Of a stretch of 64,000 nt of DNA, positions 1 through 11,770 are shown in pieces. The first letter of the stretch is position 1. Each line of letters opens with the position of its first letter. Under the pieces are notes generated by a model. That model worked only from the letters and a program-made list of their open reading frames with translations, searched no databases and had not been told where the DNA came from. The stretch is from Chloranthus sessilifolius. Lineage: Eukaryota; Streptophyta; Magnoliopsida; Chloranthales; Chloranthaceae. Made by a program: the position numbers and the translations under genes. The stretch covers positions 69,963,901 through 70,027,900 of the forward strand of contig CM037591.1 in the NCBI GenBank assembly GCA_021018995.1, read 5' to 3'.

Positions 1-109
1 CTACTGCAGCCATGCCTACTCTAAGACCCTCATGATCTACGGTGTAAGGTCGAGGTTATACAGTTTCAGCACAAGATGCCGAACCAAACAACGGGGTGAT
101 CCAGGGTAT
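1..109. other. Flank left of Tat-1
   Basis: Short unassigned sequence before the first LTR base. No coding or repeat signal was recognised. Confidence 0.5.
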
Positions 110-2978
110 TGTAGACACCCCATTTTCCTTCTCAGAATATACTTTTTGTTCAGTCAACCTTTGACTTTTTAAACCCTGATATGAGAACCATGCATTGAAG
201 CAATAGTATATGGCTGAACACAGGTTGAAACAATAGCACTGTGGCTTAGATCCTGAAATGGGGAGGCTATATACTAAAACAATAGTATATAATTAGAATG
301 TAGACTGAAACAATAGTCTTGCATTTCAGTCTAGAGACCAGACTCGGAAAACCCTGAAGCCCGCACCTGAAACCCCGCGTGTAATTTGATTTCATGTCAG
401 ATCACAAGCACACAATCAGTCCCCCTTTCAGACTAAACTTCCTTTCCTAGACCATCTCAAGACTCGATCATATGCCTGAAACTAGACACGCGATCGGATT
501 ACGCGCCCCATCGCCGGTGCGCAATTGGCCTACGCCCAACCTAGCCTCATGGTCCTTAACCCCCAAGTTTCCTTAATTAAACATTTTGAAAGTGGCGCTT
601 AATCGGATTGCGCACCTCATAATAGGCGCGCAATTAGTTCTAATGCTATTAGGACTAGAAAACTCGCTGAGCAAGTCAGTCGGTCGCTCACTGAGTCGGT
701 GACTAACTCAAAGCGCTTAAGCATCGGGAAATAAGCGCGTAATTTGATTAAATGCCTAAAAAAGGGTGTGTAATTGAAAATTAAATGCACCCCACAGGGC
801 GCGCAATTAGTAAAATACCTATAAAAGACCTTTCCATTACGACTCAAACTCTGGCCCCTACAACTTTGAGAATCGAGTTTCGAGTTTTTCGTCTTCAAGC
901 TTAGGATTTCGAGATTTCTCTTTGCAGCCCAGGTTGTAGGTATAATTTACTTACTAGTTTTAATTTCTGATTTTAGATCTTAGGCTCTGATTTCTAGTCC
1001 TAGGTTTTAGTTTCTAATCTCTAGTCCTAATATTTATTTCTTAGATTTAAAACTTAGGTTTTAATTATTAGTTTTGATTTTCAGTCTTAGATCGTAATAC
1101 CTCCTTTTTAACCCGTACTTTAATCCCTGTTTTTGGTTTTTAGTTTCTAAAATCACTCTTTTATTTTATTATCTAATTTTCAGTCTTAAAACTTAGTTTT
1201 TATCCCGATACCTTAATTTTCAGTCCTAATATTAATCTCTAGTTTCAGTTCTTAGTGTTCTAGGACTAGTCCTTAGTCCTACGGTCTGATTTTTTGATTT
1301 GGATTCCAATTTCAGTCCTTAGATTTCCTTTTAGCCTTGAGTTTTAATTTCTAATTTCTTATAATTCTAATCTTTAGATTCTAATTCTTAATTTTTAAGT
1401 TTTAGAATTCAGCCCTTAGGAAATCCCTGCCCAAATCCTTAATCTAGAGCCAACTAGGTCTCCCCAACCTTTTCTCAATTGTCAATCCCATCACTTTTAT
1501 GTTTGACTTATTTTGAGGTATCAAATAGAGTGAGATTAAGGCAAAATTCATTATGTTAGAAATCTTGTCGAAGTAGCTTTCCAACAAGCCAAAAAATGCT
1601 CAATTTCGACCTATATTGAAGAAGTTATGATTAGTTTTTGGCTGCTGCGCAAAAAGCGACATTTTTCAAAACTCCTAGTTGAATGAGGATTAGTATCTTT
1701 ATTATATTATTTTAGAAAATAGGGTTTATGGTAAAAGCCTATAAACAAGACCTTTACACCCCCCCCTAGCCATTCAATACACAATTCTCCTCTACACAAT
1801 TTCCTCTATATAATTTTCCCCTCTACAGTTTCCCTCTACACAATTTTCCTCTATACAATTTCCCTCCGCACGATTTAGATGATTCTTCAGGTAATTCCTT
1901 AGTCCTTAATTTTCTAATTCTAGTTCTTAGGTTCTAGAACTAGTTCCTTTTTTTTTTACATATTCTAGTTCTAGATTTAGGTTCTAGCCCTTTAGTTCTT
2001 AAATTTTACATCTTGGATTTTAATCTAAATTTCTAATTTTCTTATTCTAGTCCTTAGGTTCTAGAAACAGTCTTTTAAGTTTTAGGCCCTAGTTCTTAAG
2101 CTCTAGAATTGGTCCTTAATCTCACGGTCTAAATTTTTCTAATTTCGATCCCGATTTTGGTCCTTAGATTTTAGCTTTAGTCTTAATTTCTCATAATTCT
2201 AAATCCTAAAATTTGCTTTATAGTTTCAGTTCTTAATTCTTTTTTTTAGCCCTAAAATTTTAACCTTTAAATACCAATCATTAATCTTTTATAAAAAATA
2301 TTACTTTATAATTCAAATTCAGTCTTTTTCAATTTTTAGCCACCCAATTTGCCCAAGGGAGCTTACGGAGGGTACTCAGGAACGGGGCAGATCCTCCTTA
2401 GCATAGCGGGCCCAAACCCTTTTTTTCTAATTAATTAATTTCCAATTAAAAATAGGATATTTAAATTATGTAGACTTCTAGTAGGATTATGAGATTTAAT
2501 TAATTCCTAATAGGATTAAGATATTTAAATTAATTAGACTCTTAATAGAATTAGGAGACTCTTTTCTAAATTAAATTCCTAGTAGAATTAGGAGACCTTT
2601 CTTAGTCAGACTCTCAGTAGGATTAGGAGACCAAGTTAAATAAAATCCCAACAGGAATAAGAAAACCAAACTAGTTAGATTAAAGGCAACCCACAACTGC
2701 TGACGTTCGCCGACGGATGATTCAATAAAGGAGTTCAACCTGCAAGCCCCCGCTCCCCTTAAAGCGTGATCAGTGACGTGTTGCAGCGTCGATAAATATC
2801 TGTAGCTGGCGATCACATCTTCTCTGGTATTCTTCATTTAGAATTTGCCTCTTTAATTTCAGCAATTTAATATTTCTTAATTTATTACTCCATCACCATC
2901 ATAACCACAGTCCACTTTGATCGAATTGGGCCACTCTTTCGGGGACCGAAAGGAACCCAGAAAAAGCGCCTACCAACA
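110..2978 (+). repeat. 5' LTR of Tat-1
   Basis: It starts TGTAGACACCCC and ends CTACCAACA, directly before a PBS. The 2869-bp length is close to the 2499-bp LTR at 24853-27351, with which it shares the start, the CpG-motif array, the TATA box and the end. It carries about one and a half copies of the CTGAAACAATAG-containing unit that is tandemly expanded in the Tat-2 LTR. The second half (900-2900) is T/A-rich with many CTTAG/TTAGT steps. No ORF is credible here. Confidence 0.85.
370..827 (+). promoter_or_regulatory. U3 motif array and TATA box of Tat-1 LTR
   Basis: The sequence repeatedly shows GCGCGCAATT-type motifs and decayed versions (GTGTGTAATT, GCGCACC, GCGCTTAATC), followed by CCTATAAAAG at 818-827. 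This order fits a U3 promoter with its enhancer array. The many CG-to-TG/CA variants fit deamination of methylated cytosines. Confidence 0.7.
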
Positions 2979-2981
2979 GAT

Positions 2982-3001
2982 TGGCGATTGTGATGGGACT
3001 C
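2982..3001 (+). other. Primer-binding site of Tat-1
   Basis: TGGCGATTGTGATGGGACTC starts three bases after the LTR end. The form (TGGCGA..., then GGGAC) resembles Tat PBSs, which are usually complementary to a tRNA-Arg. The exact tRNA is inferred. Confidence 0.7.
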
Positions 3002-3307
3002 TTTTTCGCTAAGGTTGCCCCGATTTAATTAATTTGGTTTTCTATTTTCCTTGTTTTATTTAACTTAGTTTTATATTTTTCGCTTTTTATTTTGATTTTT
3101 ATTTTGTTCCGCTTTATCACTTTTCCACACACACTTGCACATGGATAAACTTTTTCAAAAAAAAAAAAAAACAAACTATTTTAAAATGGCTAGCATAAAA
3201 AAATTGAACTTTAATCATAACGCCCACCCGTATGGGGCTCCCATAGCGACCCCGAGTATAACATTAGGCCGTCTCCGTGGGTAGCTCAGCGTTGTGCTCA
3301 GATAAAC

Positions 3308-4219
3308 ATGGTTACTGAGAGCGAAAAATACCCCTTCGCTCCACGAAACACAAATCACAACAACAACAGCAGAGAAAGTGACGACGGACAGAACTCCATG
3401 ATTAGTCAAATTATGGACCACACTGCCAATCCACTCACAAAAAGAGGAAAAGAAGTCGAAGCATGGCTCAGGTCCCAAAGACAAGTTACTCCGAGGAATA
3501 TATAAAAGGAAAGGACGCCGACTCTTCCACATGCTCTAACTCCCCCGACACATAACACATATACCTCTCACACCTTCTATAACAACAACTACCGAGAATA
3601 ACCCTCTCCCAAGGCACGTAAAAAAGATACTGCCATAAATATAAACAACCTCCACCAATTTTTAGATGACTACATGGCTAACAAAGAACGCTCTAGTCAC
3701 ACTTTCGGATTTGACAAATTTTACTGAGACATAGACTTCATTGTACCTGCCGGGTTCAAACCACCCAAATTCAACAAATATAACGATATGGGAAACCCAC
3801 AACACCAATTGGCCCTATTTTGTAATGACTGCCGACCAATCCGCACCAGTCACGAGCTCCTGATCGATTACTTTTCGAGATCACTAGAAGGAGAAGCTCT
3901 TGACTGGTTCGTGGCCTTACCTTTAGTAGAAATCAAGACATTCGAAGACTTAACGGAGAGATTCCTAGATCAATACTAGTACCTGACTCATGAAGAAATC
4001 AGTCTTGCTGACTTGATGCACCCAAGACAAAAGGATGATGAAGACTTCTCGACATTCACCAATCGTTGGAGAAGACATGCCACCCGAACCGGGAATCAAA
4101 TAAAAGAAAGCGATGAGATAGAAATCGTGACTACCAATACCCGAGAGCCTCTTTGGAGCGTTCTCATCCTAAGCACTATCACGACCTCGCTAGCATTTAT
4201 CAATGCGCCTCACGCATAG
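3308..4219 (+). pseudogene. gag: Tat-1 gag, decayed (N-terminus and core)
   Basis: Gag would form the particle that packages element RNA. The ATG at 3308 opens an N-terminal 65-codon stretch rich in Asn. The retrotransposon gag core is visible at 3788-4219, where phrases such as EALDWF, FLDQY and TREPL match the Tat-2 gag at 28198-28500 (EALDWF, FLDQY, TREPL). The frame is broken by a stop at 3977-3979 and by other stops between 3506 and 3788, so no full protein can be made. The start at 3308 is chosen because it lies about 300 bases after the PBS and the peptide resembles the Tat-2 start at 27606. Confidence 0.75.
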
Positions 4220-4955
4220 AATGTTGAGTGAAGAATGGAGACCTCAATCTTCCTACGTTAACATCCAACCAACCCTCCTCTGAAAACCCAGAGACAAACA
4301 CCCTAAATGAAGCCATAAACTCCAAACAAATCAATGCGAACCAAGAAAAAAACCAAATTAACCCTCAACCATAACACCTATATGACCAAGCTCAAGATCT
4401 ATGCACAAACCTGTACCCTGACTATAACCAACCTCTATACCTTGACCAAAACCAATTACCACACATAAACCAAGATCAACACCCTCACAACCTCTAGACA
4501 CCAACTAATACATGAACCTGTACTATGACCAAAACCAGTACCCCAACGACACACAAACTAGAATCACCTATTACAATCCATTGTTCGATCAAACTCAACT
4601 CGTATACGAGACTGTACACTCATTCACCCCCGCCCCATTCCACCTAGCTAGCCTGATCCGAAGAATTGAACCTCCCTCAAATCAAGACCATACCATTCAC
4701 TTACAACCAACCAACCCTCTCCCATGCACCTATAAACGTGAAGTTACCTTTCATCCTGAATCGGTCACCAAGATCACTAAAATCCAAACTATCACCGAAT
4801 CTACCCCTAAACTAACTCAACCCATCACCAAACTCATCACCGAGCTCAACATGCTTATCTCCGAACCAACTCAACCTACCCTTGAATCTGATAACCTACC
4901 AACAAACGAATCAATCCCCACACCTCTTGAACAGACGCCCAAACTAATGACGTAA
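4220..4955 (+). pseudogene. Tat-1 gag C-terminal Asn/Gln/Tyr-rich part
   Basis: From 4260 to 4510 the + strand encodes stop-broken Asn/Gln/Tyr/Asp-rich peptide. A 147-codon open stretch follows at 4512-4955. It begins with NLYYDQNQYPND and turns into Ile/Thr/Glu/Lys/Pro-rich sequence (for example ITKIQTITEST) that leads into the minisatellite downstream. Tat-2 has a similarly Gln/Asn-rich stretch at 28600-29000, so this is probably the disordered C-terminal part of gag. No zinc knuckle is visible. No independent function is proposed. Confidence 0.5.
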
Positions 4956-5469
4956 ACTACTTTCGAACAGGCTCATGTGCCGATTTTAGAAGCAATTTTT
5001 GAACCAATCGATCAGTATTATATGACGCCATTCATACTTAAACCAATCACAAAACTAAACTCCAAACCCAAATCAGTAATCAGATTTACCCCAAAATCAC
5101 TAGCCTTCTCGCTTCCAAATCAACTCTAAAACTAACCCCCAAAACCGAATACATCACCCCACCAACCTTAAACCCGACCCCTAAATCAATTCCTATACCT
5201 GCTTTAAAACCTACGCTCAATAACAAACACTTCACCCCACTAACCTCGGAACTAGCTCTCGAACCAAAACCCACTCCAAACCCTATACTCACTACTGAAC
5301 TCGTCACTTCACCAACTTCTAAACGAAATCCTGAATCTGGCTCCGTCGCCAAATAGACCTCCAAACCACCCACTCTAGAATCACTGATTGGGCTAATTTC
5401 GGAACAAACTCATGAATCAACCCCTACAGAACTTGCCACCAAATTTATTATCCCCCCAACTCCGAAACA

Positions 5470-6140
5470 AGACTTTAAACCCACTATTGAACTTATCATT
5501 CAAGTAACCACAAAACTGAACTCCAAACTCAAACCTATTATAAAACCTAAACTTATCATCAAAACTAGACCTATTATAAAACCTAAACCTACTATCAAAA
5601 CTAAACCTATTATCCAATCTAAACCTCTTATCAAACCTAAACCTATCATTGAACATAAACCAATTATCGAATCTAAACCTATCCTCGAACATGAACCTAT
5701 CACCGAACCTAAACCCATAATCGAATTTGAACCTGTCATCAGACACGAAACCAAACCGATCATTGAACTTAAACCAATCATCGAATCTAAACCCGAGCCT
5801 ATCATTGACCTAGCACCCATCCACAAGCTCAAACCTTCCATCAAAGGCGAACCCGCCATCAAATCCGAACCCAATGTTGAACTTGAACGTATCGTCAAAC
5901 CTAAACTGATCATCGAATAAAAACCTGACATCAAGTCTCTAACTATTAGCGAATCTAAATCGACCCTCAAACCTGAACCTATCATCGAACCTAAACCAAT
6001 CACCGAACACAAACCCGTCATCAAACCTCAAACAATGAACAAATCCAAGCCCATCATCAAATTTGAACCCATCATTGAACTCGAGCCTATTATCGAACAC
6101 GTACCCAGTACTAAAACTGAACCTATTCCTACAACTCCAA
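5470..6140 (+). repeat. Degenerate 18-bp coding minisatellite (KPIIEP units)
   Basis: Units like AAACCTATCATCGAACCT repeat with substitutions over about 670 bases. Read on the + strand they give KPIIEP, KPIIES, KPIIEL and KPITEH hexapeptides, and the reading frame is mostly kept. Weaker units extend back to about 4790 and on to 6210. The unit length of 18 bases preserves the frame, so the expansion could have happened while gag was still translated. Long open frames on the - strand here are by-products of the repeat. Confidence 0.75.
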
Positions 6141-6899
6141 CCCCACTCACCTTTGAGCCTACCACAAAACCTATCAAGGAGCCGATCATCGCTTCGACTT
6201 TCGAAATCAAACCAAACTCAAATCTTACGACACCAATCACCATCCAAATCAACATACCTCAAATCCCATTAAAACACTAAATCAACGTCACAATTAAAAT
6301 CGCTTCTGATCATCAGATCCAAATCTTCGTGGACCTCACAATCAAAACTTTCACCGAACTCCAATCGGCAACAAAACTATTACGTCAAACTTTTGATACT
6401 CAACCTCCTCAAAAAATTATAAATAAAACTTTAAAATAACGTCACGATAAACCCAAAGTGAGAATCAAACCAAACAAGCATAATCAAATAAAACTGGATG
6501 GCCCAACACTTAGGATAGGTCAACCTTGGACTATGCCCTCGCATCTCCTCTTCCTACTATACCTCTGCCTTATCTTATCATTACCTTTACAACACTACCA
6601 TCCTTCTCAACAGTTTCCACTCCAACTTCACTCGCAAATAGCTTTCCAATGACCCCGAAGAACTCTTTAACAACTCTATGCTTCATCTCTATGAGATGCC
6701 TCACTCCGTCGAAAAACAAAAGGTCACTCCCGATATGGAGACCCCGGACACAAAAGACCTATCGAAGGAAGAAATCATACGACACCATACTTATTTTGAT
6801 AAACCCTATAACATTCAAAACACAAACCTAAACATAACCTCACTCTCATCCCTCATCGATCAGAACGACAGGGATTGAGGACCCCAAAATAATATTATC
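6141..6899 (+). other. Tat-1 gag-pol linker remnant
   Basis: Broken open stretches include one with PHSVEKQKVTPDME and ENDRD-like endings at 6678-6878. I recognise no protease motif (DTGA/DSGA). It is probably gag-to-protease linker sequence. Confidence 0.35.
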
Positions 6900-7610
6900 T
6901 AATCGAACGACCACTTCGACCATCCAACATGTCCCACCAAGCGCACTTCCTGAGTTAGTCCCCTGCCTAAGGAACTGATGCTATACCGTAACACAATAGT
7001 AATAACAAAAAATAATACGAAAAAAAATAAAAATATAGAAAAGTATAAGAAAAACTAAAAGTACAAAGGCCCAAAACGTAAATACTCCAAAGCAAAAATA
7101 CTCTTCTATGCCCCAAACCCTTCAGACTCATACTCGACCGAGAACTTGAAGTCGAGGAGCTACTGCTAAGGAAAAAATGCCTACAACCACCTCGCCCGGA
7201 GGAAAACAAACCCATATGAGAAGTACTTATATTATCTCGGCAACATGCTTAGGAAACAGCCACAGGGGAAGGACTTACTGACCCTTGGAATCATTACTGA
7301 ATGACCATCATATTTCGTTGCCTAAACAAACATACTTAGATACCTATCATCCTCGCAGTCATCACAAGGCATTCGCCAGTCATAGGTCATTATTTTTGAA
7401 ACCATTTTGGGTATCATCTGACTCATTGACCACCCTCCTATTCGGGCAAGTTGATCGAAAGGGCCAGTGGATCATGAAATTTTTTTTTTGAAATATAGAA
7501 AACTCTGGGTTCTCATACACCCTTCCAGCCATTGGAGTCGATGTTAGAGCAGAAAAAATGAAAATGTCAGGTTCCATCAAACCTCACAATTCTTGTGTTA
7601 GTAGGTTGTT
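6900..7610 (+). other. Pol-deletion junction and start of post-integrase region
   Basis: Here the element passes from gag/linker sequence to sequence matching Tat-2 downstream of integrase: 7300-7360 resembles 36250-36330, including TAGATACTTAT-like text and a run of CATCA/ATCACA. About 5-6 kb of protease, RT, RNase H and integrase seen in Tat-2 is missing. The A-rich stretch at 6990-7060 may be close to the breakpoint. Confidence 0.6.
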
Positions 7611-7808
7611 TCAAAAAAATATACAGAAAAGAAACACAATCGAGCGAGAGCAATACGATGAATGAACAGTCAATGAATTCAAGGAAGCATAAGCAAATTG
7701 TGAGGGCATTCCTAGTATTTTCATTAGGAGAGCATAAGCAAACCGCGAGGGCCTCCCTAACATTTTTACACTACTAGATATCGTCATACGGTGGCGGGAA
7801 GAGGACAA
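7611..7808 (-). CDS. Conserved antisense ORF with 15-residue repeat (Tat-1 copy)
   Basis: A 65-codon open frame lies opposite to the element. It matches the antisense frame at 36552-36776 in Tat-2: both have SSSRH, TISSS and two copies of a 15-residue unit with PSQFAYA or AYASL. On DNA this is a 45-bp direct repeat beginning GCATAAGCAA (7687 and 7732). Two diverged elements keep the same frame open, so it may be coding, but it could also be a conserved structured non-coding repeat read by chance. No family is recognised. Its position is just 3' of integrase, where Tat elements often carry extra ORFs. Confidence 0.3.
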   Translation of the reverse strand: MSSSRHRMTISSSVKMLGRPSRFAYALLMKILGMPSQFAYASLNSLTVHSSYCSRSIVFLFCIFF

Positions 7809-9279
7809 AACTCCTGCTAACCGTAGAATTTGAGACTTTGATGGTGCTAGACCATGATGGAGAGCTCAATTTTGGCACCGCATTATCCACCGGAGAAGAA
7901 AGTAGTTGACTACTATTTCAAAATTTGGTTGAATAAGAAGCTACCCTCAGATCAATAAACCTTGTCTCTTCTTCACCTTTAATTTTCTTTTCGGACAATG
8001 AGTCAAATGATTTTCAAAATCTCTTTCAAAATAAAACTGAAAACTTTCAAATGATAAGTGATGCAATCACTCATTATCTATCATACACCTCAATCTTGAT
8101 GAAAACTACGATACATGATGGTCGTTCAATACTTACAAAATCAAGCCTGCCATGTGGCCGAAATAATCGAACTACTCCCCAACATGTGATCATTACTAAT
8201 ACACTCCGAGACATCAATGAGGCCGATAAAAGCCCGACCATCACTTCACACTGGGACAGTTTTTTTAAGAGTGCTAACACCTTGATAGTGATACTCAGGT
8301 CACAAGACCAATACCCCAAACTAGGGCATTTTTTCTTTTTTAATTTTTAATTTAGTTTTTGCTTTTCCACCTTGGATACCAAAAACTGGGGCATTATTTT
8401 TTATTTATATTTTTTTTAATTCTTACTTTTTCGCCATAGGACCCCAAAACGAACACCTGAAATAGAACAACAGAGATACACTCAAAAAATAAACACCATA
8501 CTCTAATACTACCCATTCCCCATCTAACATAACATACAACGACAAATATAAACCAACATAAATGAAACAAACACAATAATAGAAAAATATCGCTCATAGT
8601 CAGCAATAAAGAAAAAAAATATATAATTACAAACTTCTTAGGATTTAATACTTGGGATGCAAAATAAAAAGGAAGAAAATACATTAGAAACTAAAAATGC
8701 CCCAAACATTTAAATCCTAAGTTTAGAAACAAAATTCAAAACAAAACCAACCCCTTAGCCTCTATTGATAACATACACCTCCTAAATCCCAAAATAACAA
8801 GTATCACCCTCAAAAATATCCTCAAACTAATTAAATCTATGGTAAGCCTAGATAAGCCAATAGGATTCAAACACTTAACACCCATCTAGAAACTTTAAAT
8901 TAAACCCTAAATTCATACACTTCTAACAAGTGTCATCTCAAATCAAATAAAAGACTAAAACAAAATACTTTAAACTTTAAACAAAAAAATATTTTTTTAG
9001 AATAAGACCCTGACTTATTTGGGACCAAAAAAGAAATGCCCCCAACAAATCCATCAGAACCAAGTAAACCCTCTAAACAAAAGTCAATAAAATGAATTAA
9101 TCTTGGGATAAACCCTCAATAAATCCGAAGTGAAACCCTAAACTAAATTAAGTCCTAAAATAAATCAAACAAATCAAATAAATCCAACTAATCCATTAAT
9201 AAGTTTAAACCAATAAACAAGCACAATAAAATAAAAAAAATACCTCTTTGTTTATAATTTAATTTTTTACAATATCACG
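7809..9279 (+). other. Tat-1 3' internal region, no sense gene
   Basis: The sequence is A/T-rich. It contains GGGGCATTTT-type motifs (about 8326 and 8384) that also occur in Tat-2 (37253, 37387) and Tat-3 (about 20013). From about 8640 it is the inverted homologue of Tat-3 20140-19640. Tat-1 lacks the PMD gene present in Tat-3. No credible ORF is seen. Confidence 0.5.
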
Positions 9280-9293
9280 GGAGGCATACCTCC
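9280..9293 (-). terminator. GGAGG-tetraloop-CCTCC hairpin of antisense unit (Tat-1)
   Basis: A perfect 5-bp stem with a CATA loop (read TATG on the - strand). The same short element occurs at 19473-19486, 20708-20720 and 37782-37793, with G-C/A-T changes on both arms. On the antisense strand the text GGTATGCC(T/C)CC is followed by GTGA. It probably marks the 3' end of an antisense transcript. Alternatively it codes a GMPPV tail. Confidence 0.4.
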
Positions 9294-9768
9294 TGAACTT
9301 ACAACCCAAAATGAAAACCTAAAACCTAACTTACAATCCAAAACAAAAACTAAACTAAAAACTCAGACAAAATGAGGAGCAGATTCCACTCGGAGCGTCC
9401 AATCAGAGGCTTCGGGAAGGATTGGCTGGGGAACACATCCCTCCACTTATAACCATTTCTCATCCGCCAACTTCACCTCCTCCGCCGCTGCCCCCCTCAA
9501 CGTTGCCTTCACTGCTCCCTAAAAAGGACCAATGTGAAGATTGGTGTCCTCATTCCCAATACTGCCTATTCTCAGAGCAATACAGCCCACGAGCACTACC
9601 TTAGGACGAAGATCACACAAAATAATGAACATAGAAAGAAATGAAATCCCAATCAGAAGGTTAGATCACTTGATATCACTAAAACATGAATTTTAGAACA
9701 CAAGATATACAAAAAGGTCAACACTCGAGACTAAACCAGAGAATGAAAAACAAATGAAGTCTCTCTCG

Positions 9769-10170
9769 CTTATATAGAGTACAGACTCAATCACGTACCA
9801 GAGCACATGCTCTTAACTCAATCACGTGCTAGGCACACTGCGCACAATCCAAAACACGCGCTCCCATCTGAGCGCATAATAAAACCATCACCCATGCCCA
9901 AATGACGTGACGCTCTGATCACGCGCAATTCCTCAACCGCACAAATTGATTAAACGACCCACTTTAGATGCGTAATACGAAAGGTCACTTGTACACTAAT
10001 CGTATACTGACCAGGTTATGCCTCGATCACGCGACATAATTACGGCACATAATTTAGTTGCATGCACACATACACACGCGTAAACGACCCATGAAGCCTA
10101 AGATTGCACGCCTAAGAGTAGGAGCGCAATCACTTTAAGCGCCCGAAAATAGGTGTGTAATACCTAATTT
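9769..10170 (-). promoter_or_regulatory. Internal antisense promoter of Tat-1
   Basis: Read on the - strand, a run of GCGC/AATT motifs (10170 to 9785, many decayed) ends in CTCTATATAAG at 9779-9769. The same core CTCTATATAAG precedes the PMD gene in Tat-3 at 21477-21487. The layout copies the LTR U3 (array, then TATA box) but points against the element. Confidence 0.55.
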
Positions 10171-10199
10171 TGTATGAAATTTACCCCCGAAGACTTTTT

Positions 10200-10880
10200 A
10201 TCTCGTTGCGATTAAGACAGTCCCGTTCCATCGCGTAGCCTTGCTGGCTGTCCTGACGAAAAAGAAAGACCTATTCACCCGTCTTATAGTGTTGATCATC
10301 CCCTAGTCCCGTCACGGCAATACATATACCCCTTACTGTAATACCCTCACGATCCCACCAGAGAAGGAAGAGCCCACCGTGATAACGTGCACACATGCGA
10401 CATCACCTTAATACCCAGCCCCATCAGAATAAATTAACCATACCCTCATAACCTATCGCAAAAAGCCGAAAATAAACCACCCGAAGACAAAGTCAACCAC
10501 AACGACATTTCTTTTATAACCCAAGATTGGCCTAAGAAGACACCAGTGTCCCATCGCTAACTACGTTCAGTCGACATCCCATAACGAAACTCGCTACCTA
10601 GAAAGAAAGCTCAAACAACACCTGTCACGCCACATGAAAAGAGGGAAAGCTTGATCATGCCTCATAGCTAAGGCAAAAAAGCTCTCTTTCTCCCGAATCA
10701 ATTCCCACCTCCCACCATGACTCACTCAGCATGCAGCCAATGAAAAGGACAACCCCTGGGTCCCATCGCGACATCATTTCTCCCAAGACATTTCATCACA
10801 ACTGCTAAGCCCTGCCATAGCAGACTTGAAGAGAAGAAAGCTCCAAAGTCTCATTGCAACACTACGGCGCCACCAGACCG
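10200..10880 (+). repeat. Array of PBS-complementary motifs (Tat-1)
   Basis: Motifs such as GTCCCATCGCGAC (near 10759), GTCCCATCGCTAAC (near 10549) and GTCCCGTCACGGC (near 10306) recur in element-sense orientation. GTCCCATCGCGA is the exact complement of part of the Tat-2 PBS (TCGCGATGGGAC). Tat-3 has the same array at 16860-18640. Confidence 0.55.
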
Positions 10881-10950
10881 TACAAACTATGCACAATCCA
10901 GGTAGCTATCACCCCCAGGTAAGTACTACCCACTTTTTTATTTTACTCGA

Positions 10951-11477
10951 TATATGATCAATCAGGATTTCCAAGCAGGGCTTAAGAGAATCTGGCTTGG
11001 TTTGTTTCTTGAGATTTTGATACCACAACTTAACCAGCCTTGGGTAAGACTTTTCATTTAATGGGCTCATCATGGGCGTCAGGCCTGCCTTCCCCAAATA
11101 ATTCAAAGTATCCTGACACTCCCCCAGCTTAGAGAATAGGGGATGTCGAAAATCATTTTCGGGATCAAATTTAATTTATCCACAATTTCATTGGGTGTGG
11201 ATCTAAGATTAGGCTTAGCCTCAAAAATCTCCGACTCAAGGTTAGGTTGTGTTTCAAGGGCCTCATCAACAATGTCTTCACTGGTTTGGGCATTCTTAGA
11301 TTTCTTAGACTTCTTAGATTTCACAACTTTCTCAACTTCCTCCATGACAAGTTTTCTTCTGGCCGGTGGGGTTTCCTTAGGCTGTGTGGTTTGCCTATTG
11401 GATTTCGAAGTGGCTTTGGTGGCAGATTTAGAAGGCACTTTAAAAGGATTTGCTAATACGTCCTCTTGCTTAGCCAT
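10951..11477 (-). pseudogene. Accessory ORF of Athila-C, frameshifted and truncated
   Basis: The ATG at 11477 follows the internal motif array. The first about 105 codons are basic and Lys/Ser-rich: a stretch of KSKKSKKSKN resembles a nuclear-localisation signal and is followed by acidic sequence. A one-base slip near 11160 moves the reading to the next frame, which gives FRHPLFSKLGECQDTLNYLG and then SYPRLVKLWYQNL. The latter resembles the (Y/F)PxLVxxFYxNL pattern of proteins often annotated as 'putative plant transposon protein' in the third, env-position ORF of Athila elements. The ORF is cut at the Tat-1 junction. Its function is unknown. Confidence 0.6.
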
Positions 11478-11770
11478 TGATTACTCAAACACTTCGAATT
11501 CACAACTAATCACCACACAAGCTTCTTAGGATAGTCGAATTACTCCCCCGAATTCACAATACAAACGCCTAAACTTGAAACAACATAGCGAAGTAAAAGG
11601 AAAGCTTACCGACAAAAATCTAGGGTTTGTGATATCTTGATGGGCGTGGGACCAAAACAGCTCGAACTAGGTGCAAAATATAGCTTTTGACAGATTGAAG
11701 CAATGTGGAAAATTGCTAGGAGGTTGCGATAACAGCCAGTGAGGTAGAGAGTAAAAGAAAAAGGAAAAAA

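Larger units (their letters stand above)
110..10950 (+). mobile_element. Tat-1: pol-deleted Tat-type Ty3/gypsy element
   Basis: The element has a 5' LTR (110-2978), PBS (2982-3001), decayed gag, no reverse transcriptase, RNase H or integrase, and a long 3' internal region. From about 8400 to 10950 it is homologous, in inverted orientation, to 17600-20140 of Tat-3. Homology stops at the sequence ACTCGATAT near 10950, where Athila-C begins, and no 3' LTR follows. The Tat assignment rests on the LTR and PBS shared with Tat-2, whose pol has two RNase H domains. Confidence 0.8.

Noticed and set aside
5086..6255. Long - strand open frames, Gly/Ser/Met/Leu-rich
   Set aside because: They are mirror images of the 18-bp minisatellite, whose period of three codons keeps any frame open. 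The + strand reading fits the gag linker.
9422..9604. Pro-rich + strand ORF in Tat-1
   Set aside because: The homologous region in Tat-3 (19370-19210, inverted) has an indel and no matching frame. Probably chance.
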